NCBI GenBank assembly: GCA_963995525.1
Contig: OZ023209.1
Location: 16,495,770 to 16,559,769 of the forward strand
Source of the DNA: Escarpia spicata
Taxonomy: Eukaryota > Annelida > Polychaeta > Sabellida > Siboglinidae
Direction of reading: 5' to 3'
DNA: 64,000 nucleotides
The notes below the pieces were generated by a model. The model saw nothing but the letters and a program-made list of their open reading frames with translations. It was not told the origin of the DNA and searched no databases. Of this stretch, positions 50,205-62,358 are shown in pieces. How positions within the stretch are numbered: position 1 is the first letter of the stretch; every line of letters starts with the position of its first letter. A program made the translations under genes and the position numbers.

Positions 50205-50545
50205 TGATGAGTGCAGTGGTGCAGTGGCTAGAGCATTGGACTCTCAATCGAGATAACCTGGGTTTGAATCCTGTGCTGCGGTGTCAAAGCTTGGGCAAAT
50301 TCATCCACTCTATGTTGCTCGAGTTCACTCAGCTGTATGAAATACTACCTGGCTATAGACAGTGGTGAATATTTATGTACGAATAGCTTTCGCGCATTAA
50401 TTGCAGGTTTGCTGGATGCTTTCCAGAGAAGTCGAGATGGTTTTCTATTTAACAGGTCTGTCAGGGAGTAAAGTATGTAGCGCTTTGAACATTCCCGAGG
50501 ACTGGATACTGTGCTATATAGGAACTTACTTTTTTATGTTTTAGT
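50205..50545 (+). mobile_element. tRNA-derived SINE
   Basis: Head with internal RNA polymerase III boxes: A-like GTGCAGTGGTGCAGTGGCTAG (50,211-50,230 region) and B-like GGGTTTGAATCC (50,260-50,271), correctly spaced. The body reads TTTCCAGAGAAGTCGAGATG, and the 3' end GTAGCGCTTTGAACATTCCC, GACTGGATACTGTGCTATAT, AGGAACTT. The same body and tail occur inverted at 51,336-51,630 and the tail at 39.4 kb. Confidence 0.8.
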
Positions 50546-50549
50546 ATGA

Positions 50550-51330
50550 ATGATACACCACCTAGTATTAATTTAATAATAGTCCTCCCACATTTTAAAG
50601 GAATTAAAGGTTTTTCACAGTCAACCTCTTAAGGTACTGACATAAACCTAGTTGCTTATGCTTGTATTCTTGTCTATGTTTTTTCTTCTGATACACACAC
50701 ACGTAGCAGGCCCCAAGGCTGGCAGGGTGCGTAAGAAATCCCCGTTGAGACAAGAGTTCCGCTTGACAGAAAAGTGTTTCGCTCTACATTATGTAGAGGA
50801 ATACTAATTAATGTTCTAATGTATCTATCCTAGTCACATGGCTTGATTACAACAGTATTTAATGAGATATATAATTGCTTTATGAAACCATTATGTTGCA
50901 GACACCATGGCAGTATCTCGAGTGTCTATTAAATGGTAAGCTGGACAACTAACTTGGCGCTGTTAGACAACTTTTAGCAGTAAGGATAATTTGATAAAAA
51001 TATGCACCTTTATTATTGCATTTGTTTACCCAGTGTATTGGAAAACCAAACCCTTGGAAAATTGGCACAAAAACTTTAATTAACTGACCCGATTAAAATT
51101 ATGTTAAGATAATGCAACATTATGGGATAACAAAATGCTATTGTACCATTACGTCGAAGGAATAGTATACACATCCAGTAAGCCAAACGTTCGGTGGTCC
51201 CTTGTTTTTGATAGTTTTATTAAGATACCATAATAATATTAAATCGTCAGATGCAACAGAATAAAATGATATCAATCACAATCATTATCAATAATCACAA
51301 CTAATGTGCGTCAAACTGTATCATTCCTCA
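50550..51330. other. No supported gene
   Basis: Spacer between the two inverted SINE copies, AT-rich, no motif recognised. Confidence 0.4.
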
Positions 51331-51335
51331 ATAAA

Positions 51336-51630
51336 GGTAAGTTCTTATGTAGCGCAATATCCAGTCCGTAGGACTGCTCAAAGCGCTTTACTCCCTCGCT
51401 GACCTGTTCAATCGAACACCATCTCGACTTCTCTGGGAAGCACCCAGCCTTTCTGCAATTACTACGCGAAGACTGTTCGTATACAAATATCAACCACTGC
51501 CTGTTGAACTGCAGCAACATGGTGTGAATGAACGTGCCCAAAGTTCGAAACAGCAGCAAAAGGAATTGAATAGAGAAACTCACGACAGAGAGTCTGACAC
51601 TCTAGCCAATACACCACTACGGTCAATACA
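51336..51630 (-). mobile_element. tRNA-derived SINE, inverted copy
   Basis: On the minus strand it matches the SINE at 50.2 kb: TATTGGCTAGAGTGTCAGAC, CTGTTTCGAACTTTGGGCAC, TCCCAGAGAAGTCGAGATGG, AAAGCGCTTTGAGCAGTCC, GGATATTGCGCTACATAAG. The A box is recognisable, the B box degraded. Confidence 0.75.
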
Positions 51631-51814
51631 TCATTACATGTCACAGAGGTGTAACTGATAAGCTAACTGTCAAATTTAGGTACCTGTTAGGGAATTTCAT
51701 ATATTTTTTTTAATTATTAGTTGTATAATATAACGTTAATGTGTTCTTTATTTTAATATTATTTCCCCATTTAAAACAGTCATAAATATTTAATTAGAAA
51801 ACTGTTCCCTATCA

Positions 51815-52249
51815 TGTGCTGCATGCAAATGTTCCTCTCCTCCTTGTGCCATGCTGTACAGGGGTGAGGGTCAAGTACAGTACTTCTGAACCGCTCTCTG
51901 TGTCGTTTCCTTCCGTAGTTTTTTGTCCATTGCTCCCTCTCTCCATCTTCCATCCACCCCTGAACTTCTCATGTCCCTCCTCATGCAGTCCTCCCATCTC
52001 AGCTGTGGCCTTCCCCTTTTCATGTGTCTTTCCGCCTCTGCTCACTTTGCTATTTTTCCAGCATGCATCCTTGCCTGCCCATCTCATCCGGATTCTCAGT
52101 AACCCTCCTGTAACACTACATTGCATTCCAACCTCTGTTCTCAGGTCATTCGTCCTTCTTCTGTCTACCCTCTTTGTTCTTGTTATTCTTCTAACCCAGT
52201 TGTAATAACAAACGTGCAACTTCTGTTGTTGGTGTCCTGTCAGCTCCAC
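51815..52249 (-). pseudogene. RTE-like LINE ORF2 C-terminal fragment
   Basis: The minus strand reads TRTKRVDRRRTNDL then RMRWAGKDACWKN; after a frameshift RPQLRWEDCMRRDM, MDKKLRKETTQRAVQKY and a stop. This (RWAGH ... GRP..RW.DC...D) is the extreme C-terminus of many RTE/L1-like polymerases. 5'-truncated. Confidence 0.6.
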
Positions 52250-52314
52250 TGTCTACAGATCATAAAGGCATGCCAGTGTAACACACACTCAGTACTTTCC
52301 CTTTCTGACAGGGA

Positions 52315-52440
52315 CCGTACCGGGCCTTGAAATCCTTGAAAATCTTGAATTTCACCAACTAAAAATCAAGGCCTTGAAGTCCTTGAATTCAGGCATGCAG
52401 CCTTGAAAAGCCTTGCATTTTAACAAGGCCAGAAGTAAAA
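52315..52440. repeat. CCTTGAAA-rich dispersed repeat fragment
   Basis: Contains GGCCTTGAAATCCTTGAAAA, AAGGCCTTGAAGTCCTTGAA and GCCTTGAAAAGCCTTGCA in close succession, a pattern I recall from interspersed repeats in several animals. It starts about 65 bp beyond the LINE tail. Confidence 0.45.
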
Positions 52441-52841
52441 ATGTCAGACCACATTACGTTAGGTATGGGTATGCGCTTGCCTTTGTCCACCGACACCGGT
52501 AGCCGTCGTCGTCTGCTAACCAGGACAAGGGCTTACGCTGCCGGTCCCGCGGTTTTACCACCAGTCCCAGTCTAGGGCCCAAATCGTCGTATCTGCTTAA
52601 TTTACATAATTCTTGGCACCGTTGCCAACTATAGCATTTCTGCTATTTGTGGGTGTTTAAATCTACTTTCCTTGGGTTTAATTTGGTAAATGAGGAAGGT
52701 CAAGCCAGTAGATAGGCAGATTGTTGACCAACCGCATTAGTTATGTAATTACAGCAACTCGGTTGCAGATGCGCTCAGTGGGGCATGGTATTCTTTTGCT
52801 AGCGTTTCTAGATAAGCAGGTGGTTTCACTGTACCTTAGAG

Positions 52842-54118
52842 GGTGTTGCACAATGCGTAGCTTGAATTGTATATTGTATTAGCCAATGGAAATGATGGAA
52901 ACCGGTCATATGATATGTAAATAGGTCCGCTTATATAAACGGCTGTCATACGCATTTCGCCATCTGGGCGCTGGCGAAGGACTGGGACAGATCCAGGGTT
53001 GAACGACACAGGTTGCCCTGCTGCCAAGAGAATGGCAAATCAAGTCGTGAAGCGTGGTGGGAATCGTTAACGTGGGTTACGTTCCCAAAATTTGTGTGTG
53101 CGATATTCGGCGTCCAGGGTGACTGTTCGAGCGTCGAAGAAGCCATGCCGCCACGTCAGCGGTTTATTGAAGGCCCCGACGTCCAACAACAGCTGACAAG
53201 GCGAATATTTGCGTCGATGAGCGAACATCGCGACGCGCTCATCCTCGAACAGCGGTCTCACAGCGACTTCGTCCGACAGCGTGACCGAATGCGTCTCGAG
53301 AATTCGTAGCGGCATGCGGTAAGCGTAAATTGCCCGGCTTCGTCATTCGCGCGAACCCATACGTCCGACTTCGCAATCGTTTGCGATCATAGCACGGACA
53401 CGACTCGAGAATTCGCGGCGGACGGCGGCAAGCGTCGATTAACCGGCGTCATCACTAGTGCGGCCGAGATACACCGTTCTGATTGTTTTCTGAGCTCAAC
53501 GTGATGACTTCAACAAACGTTCGTATAGGTTCGAGGTGGGACTAGCCCAATGTAAATGTATATTTTCTAATTGAACGTTTCTATTATTAGCTGTTTTATG
53601 AATGGTAGTTATCTGTGGTTTTGAAGTGAGGTACTATTACCCTTGAAGTATACATATATTATATATTTGTTGTAACCGATTACTGTAATGAGTGTCCGTG
53701 AGGGCTAGCGATATATTGTGTATTTAGCTGATGGGATTTATTCTTAGATAACACTTGGCGCCTAGTGTTTGGTCGTGTAGTGGAACAATCCACCTTAGAA
53801 AGGAAGAGGAATTGGATACCTGAAAGATTAATTGTAACTTTACTTTCTTAGTTAGATAGATTCCAGAATTCAGTGTCATTGTTTATACTATGTTCTGTTA
53901 AGATTTGGGTTACGGGTTTTCTTTATTCTTTTCATCTTTGCTAATCGAGATAATTACCTAAAGGAAGATATCATGTAATAAAGTTTATTAAATTTTCCTC
54001 GTTCTTTGTTGCTCGTTCACGATAACCGCTAATTCTCATGTGCGTTGATCTTAACATATAAGAACCCTACTAGACCAGAGACATCTAGTGTACGGAGACC
54101 TCGCTAATCCGTGACACC
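52842..54118 (+). other. Promoter-like, GC-richer block; possible solo LTR
   Basis: Begins TGTTGCACAATG and ends CCGTGACA. Contains a TATA-like TATATAAAC at about 52,932 and a polyadenylation-like AATAAA at about 53,978. Composition is visibly richer in CG dinucleotides between 52,950 and 53,470, including a repeat of CTCGAGAATTCG. A 54-codon frame (MPPRQRFIEGPDVQQQ...) starts at 53,146; product not recognised. Either a solo LTR or the promoter and first exon of a host gene. No target duplication is seen. Confidence 0.3.
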
Positions 54119-54119
54119 A

Positions 54120-55380
54120 ACCAACTTTGTTGGCCTCTGTTCAGCTGTAACCACCAGCTAGTAGCACTATTCTTCCCGATTAAGTAATAACAGTTGTCCA
54201 CCGACCCCCTTTATGGTGCTGGGTTTCCTGTGCATTAAATCGATCTTCCTCGACCAATTGCTAATCTGTTCTTGTTTGTATGGTTCGTACTCCCGATACC
54301 GGCAGTTACACATGACGTGCACATCATTTTAATTGAGAATTAAACAGAGGGGGTGTATTTTTAATTTAGAATAGCCAGTGGTTCGAAATGTAGACAGCGT
54401 ATTTCTTTTTTTCGAATATATTTTATAGCAAATGGCTCGCGCAAAATCCGTTAAATGTATTTTCGGCACATTGCCGCATATGCAAACGTTCGTTTGATGT
54501 GAAAGCTATGAGAGAAGCTGTCGTTAGAAGCCACAGCGCTGGCAAACACAACACGCAGATAATATGAAACTAGACCTGCGCGGGAACCCCAATATCGACA
54601 TTATTCGGCAATGTTAGACAGCAGGAAACGTCAGGTATGTATATGTGATACTTTGTAGTAATAATAAAACATTCCTTTTTATGATATAAAGAATGTATCT
54701 TAATTATTAAGCAAAGAAAATTAGATGTAACTGTCCGTGTTACTGGGCGATATTATGCTCGAGATGCAGTTGTTGACGGACGTTACGTCGATGGTATGAG
54801 TGATCATGTGGCGTCACCTAGCGAATGCACCAATACATAGGTTGCAAGAATAGGACCAGGTGTTCGCCTATGCACATCAACACCAGCTGGCGTCAATGAC
54901 AGCAAACGCTAATTATAAGTTGTCAGTCACACTGGCTGCGTTTTTATGAATATGTGATATGTTTATTGAACATGCGTCACAATTATAATAGTTATAGGTG
55001 TTTTCATATGTAATATATGCATGTAATTGATAATCATGTATATATATGTATATATATATATAGATATATATATAAATCTTAAATCTTGTTAAAAGGTTAT
55101 TACGGAAAGAAAAATTCAAGGATGTTTAAGTTTCATTTTATAAAAGTAGTATTGGGACATTTGGTGCAGACTGCACACTGGAAACAGACAACGTACAGTA
55201 AATATAAGTTACTATAATCACTGCAAGTCTGTCAGTGCCTGTAATTTGCTAGTAGCGCTCTTCCGCATAGCACTGGATTTTGATAGGAGTCAAGTCTTCT
55301 GACAACTCCGCACTGGTCGCCAGCTCGTCAGCTGACTTGTGCAGGTGTTTCAGGCACTAACGTGGTTGCACTTCCAGAAG
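54120..55380. other. No supported gene
   Basis: AT-rich sequence with an (AT)n tract at about 55,037-55,075. No motif recognised. Confidence 0.4.
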
Positions 55381-55383
55381 GTG

Positions 55384-55432
55384 TAAACAAATTGCTAACT
55401 CGTTGATCATAATATTATACACCAACAACACA

Positions 55433-55472
<40 letters not shown>

Positions 55473-55480
55473 ACAACACA

Positions 55481-55514
<34 letters not shown>

Positions 55515-55563
55515 TGTGTTGTTGGTGTATAATATTATGATCAACGAGTTAGCAATTTGTTTA
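55384..55563. repeat. Long palindrome with AT core
   Basis: Left arm TAAACAAATTGCTAACTCGT... ACACAGTATAT and right arm its exact complement, ending GTTTA, with (AT)n and another CAACACAG in the centre. A further half-arm (CAAATTGCTAACTCGTTGAT, CATAATGG) follows at 55,571, directly abutting the end of the CR1-like element. Confidence 0.9.
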
Positions 55564-55589
55564 CTGTTTCACAAATTGCTAACTCGTTG

Positions 55590-57545
55590 ATCATAATGGT
55601 TGTGATCGCTACTCCCCAGTGGCTCACATATCTTGACATTGTCAACTAACTCATTCTGTGAGGACAAAACTATGTCTAACACATTCTCACCCCTGGTTGG
55701 TTCTAGCACATGTTGAGAAAGGAATGTATCTTGAACTAAAACTAAACACTTGTGGTCCTCACTCCCCATACTCTGTAGAGATTTCCATTGTATATGCCCG
55801 TGGTTAAAATCCCCCATACTAATACAGTCCTGTTTGCTTACTTCCGTTATAGCGTTTTGTATTTTTTAATTCTCTTCTATGCTTATGTTTGGACTTCGAT
55901 AAACTAACCCAACTGTTAACGTTGAGTTTCCTGTAACTATGTTACACCAAACAGCTTCTTCGCAATCTGCTTCTCTTTCTAATTTTATTTCATAAGCCTG
56001 AATAGATTCTTTAATATATAAGATAACTCCACCTCCCTTTCTTCCTATTCTATCTTTTCTAAACATTACATATCCTGTCAGTCCCAATTCAGCATCTGAT
56101 ATATCGGTGGTGGTCCAGGATTCGGTTATACCTATTATATGAGGGACAATATCTTCTACCATAATGTTTTGTTCATTTCTTTTGTTTATTATACTCCTTG
56201 CATTTAAACAAACACATTTATATCCAGCTTCAGAAGAGTTTTCCAGACTGTTATTTTCTTATTTATTTGTGCTGTCTTTATCTATGCCTCCATTTTCAGA
56301 CTTTTCTGTGAGTGCCCCCTGCGAATATAATTTAAATAGATGCAACCTGTCCCACTGTCAACAGTTCGCAGCAGGTTCTCTGAGAAAACTACTGCCCCCT
56401 TTCCACTAAGGTGGAGGCCATATCTCATGTACATATCTTCCGTCCCAACAAAGTATCCCCGTAAATCTGTGAATCCCACCCCCTCTTCTTCACACATCTG
56501 CTCAACTAGTGCGTTGATCGCCATCCTCTTGCAGTTTCTATACGTTGCCCCCCTTTCTCCCATTACTGGCAAAACTCCTGACAGAATAACCTGTTCAACT
56601 CTCGTCTTCTTTAGCTTCCTCACTAACTGTCTATACTTCTGTACTATCGCAGTTGTTCCCTCCCTGTCTGCATTATTTGTTCCTACATGTACCAGTATAG
56701 ACCCCCCTTGCCATGTCCCAATACATTCTCTACCATGTCAGTCACATGTTCAATCCTAGCCCCCGGTAAACAAACAACGACGTCCTTCCCCGCGCTCAGC
56801 GTCTTGTCCGTCTTTCTCATAATGGAGTCGCCCATAAACACCCTCTCTTTCCTCATTGCCCCCTCAATCACTGCCTTAGAATACCTCCTTCTTCGGTTTG
56901 CATATGTCTGGTTGTTGTCTTCCCCCCTGTCGTCTTCTCTCCTGTCACATTCTCTTCCGATCCATTCTTTCCTGTCGCTTTTTCTCTTGTCACCTTTCCT
57001 CCTGTCAGCGTCCCTTTTATCGACTTATCTTCTATCACATTTGCTCGCACTTCCTTTCGTCCCTTCTTCTTTCGTCCCGTCTCATTTTCCTCTCTCCTCT
57101 CCCGTCCCATCTTCCCTCCCTCCTTCTCTACGGTCACTTTCTCCCCTGTCACCTTCACGCTTGTCACGTTTTCTGTTTTCGATTTTCCAATTTCTTCCCC
57201 TCCAATCACCTTCCCTCCTCTCAATCTCCTTTCCTCAGTTTTCTTGCCACTGCTATTCTCCTTCATTCTTGCAGTATTCTCACCTCTCTCCCTGTCGTCT
57301 CTCTCCAATCGACCTGCCTCCTTGCTAATTCCCATCTCCATTCCCTTCACAATGTCTGTCAACCTAACTATCTCCTTCTGCAGACACTCCACCTTCCAAC
57401 ACCCAATGCACTGAAAGGTGAATCCTTCCTCCATGGTTTCTGCCTACGACTTCCCACAGCCGGACAATGCAAAATCTACCCAGCTGTGGCAGTGATCGCA
57501 CACCAAGTGTCGCTTTGCCTTGACTTGCCGCTTGCAAGGCGCCAT
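55590..57545 (-). pseudogene. CR1-like LINE, ORF1 and endonuclease, 3'-truncated
   Basis: Reads from 57,545 down. ATG, then MAPCKRQVKAKRH and CDHCHSWVDFALSGC followed by a TAG where the frame should continue, then FTFQCIGCW, together a PHD-like zinc-binding pattern. A charged Lys/Glu/Gly-rich linker follows. The esterase domain reads FMGDSIMRKTDKTL, VCLPGARIEH, then RNCKRMAINALVEQMC, VGFTDLRGYFV, YGLHLSGKGAVVFSENLLR. The endonuclease from 56,162 reads MVEDIVPHIIGITESWTTTD, RKDRIGRKGGGVILYIKE, LVYRSPNISIEEN, MGDFNHGHIQW. The element stops around 55,590, before any reverse transcriptase. Frameshifts are present. Same family as 5.0-8.3 kb. Confidence 0.8.
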
Positions 57546-57599
57546 ATCCCGATCAGAATTTATTTAATAACTTAGTCGTTATAAAGATTGTTTCCTGTG

Positions 57600-58150
57600 T
57601 ACTATAGCACACTTTAGGTTACAAATTTCAATTACACAGCCGACTATTTATCCTGACACGAACGCTAACATTACCGGTAGTGACCTAATTTAAATACAAT
57701 CAATTACGTTACATTAGGCTGCTTTATTTATTTAGGTTACGCCGCCCGACTATCGCCCTTGCTTAATTTTAACAACAATGATACCTAATCAAAACATCTA
57801 GCAAATACTGGCTTACACAGATATTATCTTATGTAAGTAGTTTGATGGTTGTTACTTTATCTCCTATATATTCTACCACATAATCAGGTTTGTTAAATCT
57901 TGTTTACAACTTATCGAAGGCTAAATGTGTTACCCTATTATATACTCACTATACTAAGGTGTTCTAAAATACTTTAACTAACTAACTTTAAGCACAACTG
58001 CTACTCAATATATATTTATTGCAACTTTATGGATGATATGAAGGCAAGACTAATACTTATCAATCAGTAATTTCACTTGTTTATCAACTTTTCTGCACCA
58101 ACAATTTCTACGATCTATCTCCGCCAAATATAGCCTCGAATGATTCCCAG
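57600..58150. other. No supported gene
   Basis: AT-rich spacer, no motif recognised. Confidence 0.4.
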
Positions 58151-58154
58151 CCAC

Positions 58155-58440
58155 CATGAAGTCACATTGCTTCAAAGGTCTACCACGTCCAGTATTGTTG
58201 ACATCACCACTGAATAACATCGGCCATGCTTGCATACAACCAGGACATAATTACAAACTCACGATCCCATACTCCAAGCCTGATACAAACCACTCGTTTG
58301 TTCACTCAGCTGCACGTCTCTGGAATACCATCCCACCAGCCGCACCAGATACCACCTCATTAGTAGCGTTCAAGCAGCAGCTGTGAGGCTGGGCAGCAAA
58401 TTAATCCCCAGTCCAGGCAAAACAATATTTAAGGACAATG
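58155..58440 (+). pseudogene. LINE ORF2 C-terminal fragment
   Basis: Reads HNYKLTIPYSKPDTNHSFVH then SAARLWNTIPPAAPDTTSLV and AFKQQL before a stop at 58,384. This matches LINE polymerase C-termini (...SF....R.WN.LP......S...FK..L). 5'-truncated. Confidence 0.6.
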
Positions 58441-58444
58441 AAGT

Positions 58445-59210
58445 GTTTTAACCAGATTTGTTATTTACCATTTACATGGTTTTTAACTATATTTCAAAGT
58501 CTGTTTTTCTCCCCAAACAGTGACGTATCTGTGACCGCCTTGGTTTTCTGTTGTTCTTTTACTCGGCTGTCAATCAGGACAATGGCTTGGTCCTCCAGAT
58601 CAGGTATGACAGTTGTTCTGGTAATAAAGTTTGGACGGTTTGTGAAGAACAGGTCTGGTATTCGTCGCCTCTCGTTGGTGTTTTTTTTTGGATCTGGTGG
58701 AGTCCAAGGTTTGAAACTTTGTCAAGGAAGGCAGTGTTTACCTTGAGTGGATTGTTGCTCCTTCATGTTTGCTGGTGATCCCAGTCAATATATAGGAGGT
58801 TTAGGTCACTTCTAAACCAAATTATTTTGTTGGGTGTGACAAGATCCATAGTTCAAAGTATTTCGTTCATCTGTTCTTCACTCGTATATGAGGGTGACCT
58901 GTATACGGAGCCAACTACAAGAGGTGCTGCATTTTCATTGGTCTGGATCTGCACTAACACTGCTTCAACTGTTGTGTTATGATGTACTTCGTTGGCAACC
59001 AGGTCATCCTTGGTAGCAATGAGGACTCCGCTATAACCATCTTGTCTTTCTGGTCTGAACACATTATAATTGGGTGTGAATATTTCTGCATTGAAGAGTT
59101 ATGAGTTTAACCATGTTACAGTGCCAAACATAATATATGGGTGTGCAATTTTAGTAGGTTCCACAGTTCAGCTGTTTTGGGGCGCAGACTTTTGAAATTG
59201 ATGACTAAAG
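58445..59210 (-). pseudogene. LINE endonuclease-domain fragment
   Basis: The minus strand, over several frames, gives FKSLRPKTAELWNLL near 59.19 kb, then VFRPERQDGYSGVLIATKDD and VEAVLVQIQTNEN, LVVGSVYRSPSYTSEEQMNE (59.06-58.85 kb). Further frames give PLKVNTAFLDKVSNLGL and a block equivalent to THxxGNxLDL. This is the apurinic-endonuclease-like domain of a CR1/Jockey-type LINE, different from the 55.6 kb element. Several stops. Confidence 0.65.
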
Positions 59211-59214
59211 TTCG

Positions 59215-59775
59215 AAGGGTTTGGCTTTATTCTGTTGGTAGTGGCTGGTTTGCATCTGGGGACAAGCTGCCCGTGGTTTTTGAGGTGGAGTTGAAGTATG
59301 GTGGATTGGCAGAGTGCGTCGGTGTGGAAATTGTAGGTGGGGGTCCCACTACGGATTAAGCTGTGACTGGCTGGGCTACCTTTTTGGAATGCATGGTACT
59401 GGATCCGGTTGACAGTGATGAGTCTCATGATATATCATCCAGGGAAGGGTGTTTTTGGATATCATGCATATCTGCAAGAATAGTGATAAACAGTTCACTG
59501 GAGAATCGTAATACAACACAGGCGAACAAGTCCAGGAGATGTCGCATTGTGCAAAATATACTTGGTCACACATGTGGATAAATCTGGTGTGATATCAAAT
59601 ATCATAGTTATCATACGCGATTCCATAGTTTTTTCCTCTCACTGCTTTTGTGCTTTCTCCACAAAGAAACTTTGTTGTACGTGACCTAGGATTGCTTTCA
59701 ACATCAACAGAAAGAGAAGGAGCATCGGGAAACACAGGATATCCACCTGTTATATGAGGCTAAGGTTCTCAACTA
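59215..59775. other. No supported gene
   Basis: May contain more 5' sequence of the LINE fragment (a 72-86 codon frame on each strand near 59.2-59.4 kb), but no motif is clear. Confidence 0.35.
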
Positions 59776-59779
59776 TGTG

Positions 59780-60520
59780 TACTTTGTTGCATGTTGTCCT
59801 TTATTTGTATTTACATCATTGTGGTATACAATATACTGACAATCCACATTGTATAGGCTGCTTTTGTAACTTTTAGTAGTAGTAGTATTAGTTGTAATGG
59901 TATAAGTATGGGTGAGTGAGTTTCAAGACGTTTGTGCGGTGCAATAAAAAATGTAGGTCTTCACCCTGGCTGGGCACTAGGGAAATATTGTGCTAGATCG
60001 TCTTCACGAAATGCCTAATAGTAGAAAGTTGATTATTGTGTACAGTGTTTCCCTTCTATTGATAGTGGCAGCCTATGAACCAAATTGAACCTTACAGTTG
60101 CGGAAGATTGAGCGCGTTATTTTTGTGTTTGTGTTTACATGAGCTGTGGACGTAAGCCTGAAAGCATAGTGTTGTCGTTGCTAGGAGACGAGACTATAAT
60201 ACACGTAGCACTTGGTGAATTTAGAGTGGTAGTTATGAATATTGCGTAGGATAACTGTTAAATATCAACACCTTCTTCATTGTGGGTGCCTTACGGTGGC
60301 TGGCTAGGTGTAGTGGTACTAATTTTGACGGAAAGTTCGCGTGGGTATCCCATGTTTAAAGTTGTTGATTTATAACTAAATATATGTATGCTGCGTTGCC
60401 TGGGTAGACATAGCAAGTACGTGGCGCAGATGTGGTAATCTGTATTCTTCGATGAAGTGCTTAATTTTGACTTTACAATAAAATTATGCGAGTCGTCGTT
60501 TTGAACTTGTTTACGCTTTA
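59780..60520. repeat. Segmental duplication, copy B, first block
   Basis: Counterpart of 22,008-22,815, same orientation. Joins the second block directly, without the 2.2 kb found in copy A. Confidence 0.85.
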
Positions 60521-60654
60521 CTTTAGCCAGACAACACACTAAGTCAGACAATAACTAAGAATTGACTAATGACTGCACGCGATGAAACGTCTTGCAACGA
60601 CAAGCGCCCCTGCCACGAATAACATGGTCGGTGAAGCTGTGTTGCTTGCTGCGA

Positions 60655-60862
60655 TCATCTGATGATTCTGCAGACGTTAAGGCATTTTCTCCATTCCTCG
60701 ACGCATTCTTTCTACCCCGATAATGCTCCCTTCCGCACAAGACAATTTCTCTCCAGGCAGATTGTTAAGGCCTCCTCGCAAAACAACAAACAACGCTCAT
60801 ATAGACCCATTCGGCCGGCCAGTGCTGTACTGGCGGACGTTGCGATCAGCATGAACAACAAC
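60655..60862 (-). pseudogene. Cysteine-rich secreted peptide, copy 4, with a premature stop
   Basis: Leader RLLFMLIATSASTALAG and the first four cysteines (C-x3-C-x6-C-x4-C) are in frame. An amber TAG at 60,712-60,714 then stops translation where copy 2 has valine. Beyond it the same frame continues to the normal end (the last three cysteines in family spacing, stop TGA at 60,655-60,657), so the damage is one codon. The CPG motif is also lost (CLV). The CAG acceptor before the leader matches copy 2. Readthrough or an alternative short product cannot be excluded, but it is most simply a recent pseudogene. Confidence 0.65.
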
Positions 60863-62069
60863 CTGAAAAGCAAATCAATGGAACGTTTATTCAACCAGTC
60901 TAAATAAGTGCTTCACAAAATCACCATTAACTAACTAGTTTTAACCAAAAAATTGTTATTCTTATTTTGAAAGGCATTTTGAATAAGTGCTAGGCTCAAC
61001 GGTAAGAAAATCAAAAGTGCGACTATTTACCGGAAGAGATCAGTGGGCGTAACAAATGGCGTTGCGCGTCTGTTGGGGAGGGTGTATAGAAGCGAAACAT
61101 GGATGGACCTTAGCTAAATGTACGGCAGCTAACATTGCGAACATATAGCAAGTGAAAGGACAAAGAGTGCATTGGCGGGGTACGAGAAACAGGTGGAATG
61201 AAGAAGCACATGCAAAGAAAAGACCGCTATTTACAGGATAAATTTAGAGAATGAATAATGAAGGGTTGATAAAGCCACCGTGGAAAATAAAGAGGGTGGT
61301 CGAAAAAGAGAATTAAGATCAACGTTATGTTAACGTGACAGCGTGAACAAGATGGAGTGAGATACAATAGGGTCATGGACAACACTTTTTAGAGAGGAAA
61401 CAGACAAGTCGTTGATAGTTTGGAAATGAATTCATGAATCGGAATCGAAGTGTTTATATGACCCACATATAAAACAAAACGGTACAATTTTCAAAACAGA
61501 AATATTTGCAGCTCAGTTATGAAATAATATGGGCAGAAAAATAGCAGGTAATGCATTCATGTAGTTTTAGCTAAAATGTATAACACAAAAATATAACAAT
61601 AATGAATTAATGTACGGAATAACGAACTGACAATATTCTATCCATAGGCTGCCATGTTGCTGTAGATAAGCTAAAAGGGGTCAGAGAAATTGCCAATAAG
61701 ACCATTTTTGGTCACTCTCGTAGCTGCCGCCCAAAAATTGATATTTTAAACAAGTTACATTTGGTTCACTTAAACACTTTCAAAAAATAATAACAACACA
61801 AATACATAGTTTCCAATGGAGCAAGGCATTGACAAGTATTTAGGTTTTGTTACCAATAATTGATGACACTATCTCGGAGAATAAATACGTTCACTTAACT
61901 TAGAATCTAGCAAATAGTTACAATTACATCTGACATACTAATTACAGAAGAAAATAAATTAAAACATATTGTATTATTTATTGATTGTTAACAACGCGAC
62001 GCGGTCCGAACAACCAACAAGATATTAAAGTGCCAAAATGTACAGTAGCGTGTAAATCAGATATATACA

Positions 62070-62358
62070 TACTGTCCATGATGTACATACACATAATCCA
62101 TGTTGTGCATACACATTGTCCATGCTTTACATACACATTGTCCATGTTGTACATACACATTTTCCATGTTGTACGTACACATTGTCCATGTTGTACGTAC
62201 ACATTTTCCATGTTGTACATACACATTGTCCATGCTTTACATACACATTGTCCATGTTGTACATACACATTTTCCATGTTGTACGTACACATTGTCGATG
62301 TTGTACTTACACATTGTCCATGTTGTATATACACATTGTCCTTGTTGTAAATACACAT
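62070..62358. repeat. 22-bp minisatellite with a 110-bp higher-order period
   Basis: About 13 copies of a unit like ACACATTGTCCATGTTGTAC (plus AT), varying at fixed sites (GTCC/TTCC; TTGTACAT/TTGTACGT/CTTTACAT). The CTTTAC variant recurs at 62,125 and 62,235, exactly five units apart. As 22 is not divisible by three and the unit has no stops, open frames appear on both strands; these are artefacts. Confidence 0.9.

Noticed and set aside
50260..50271. A tRNA gene
   Set aside because: Internal box A and B sequences are present, but there is no cloverleaf acceptor stem, and the sequence continues into a SINE body and LINE-like tail.
56687..57575. Plus-strand frames of 213 and 225 codons rich in Leu, Ser and Pro
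   Set aside because: Shadows on the opposite strand of the charged ORF1 linker of the CR1-like element.
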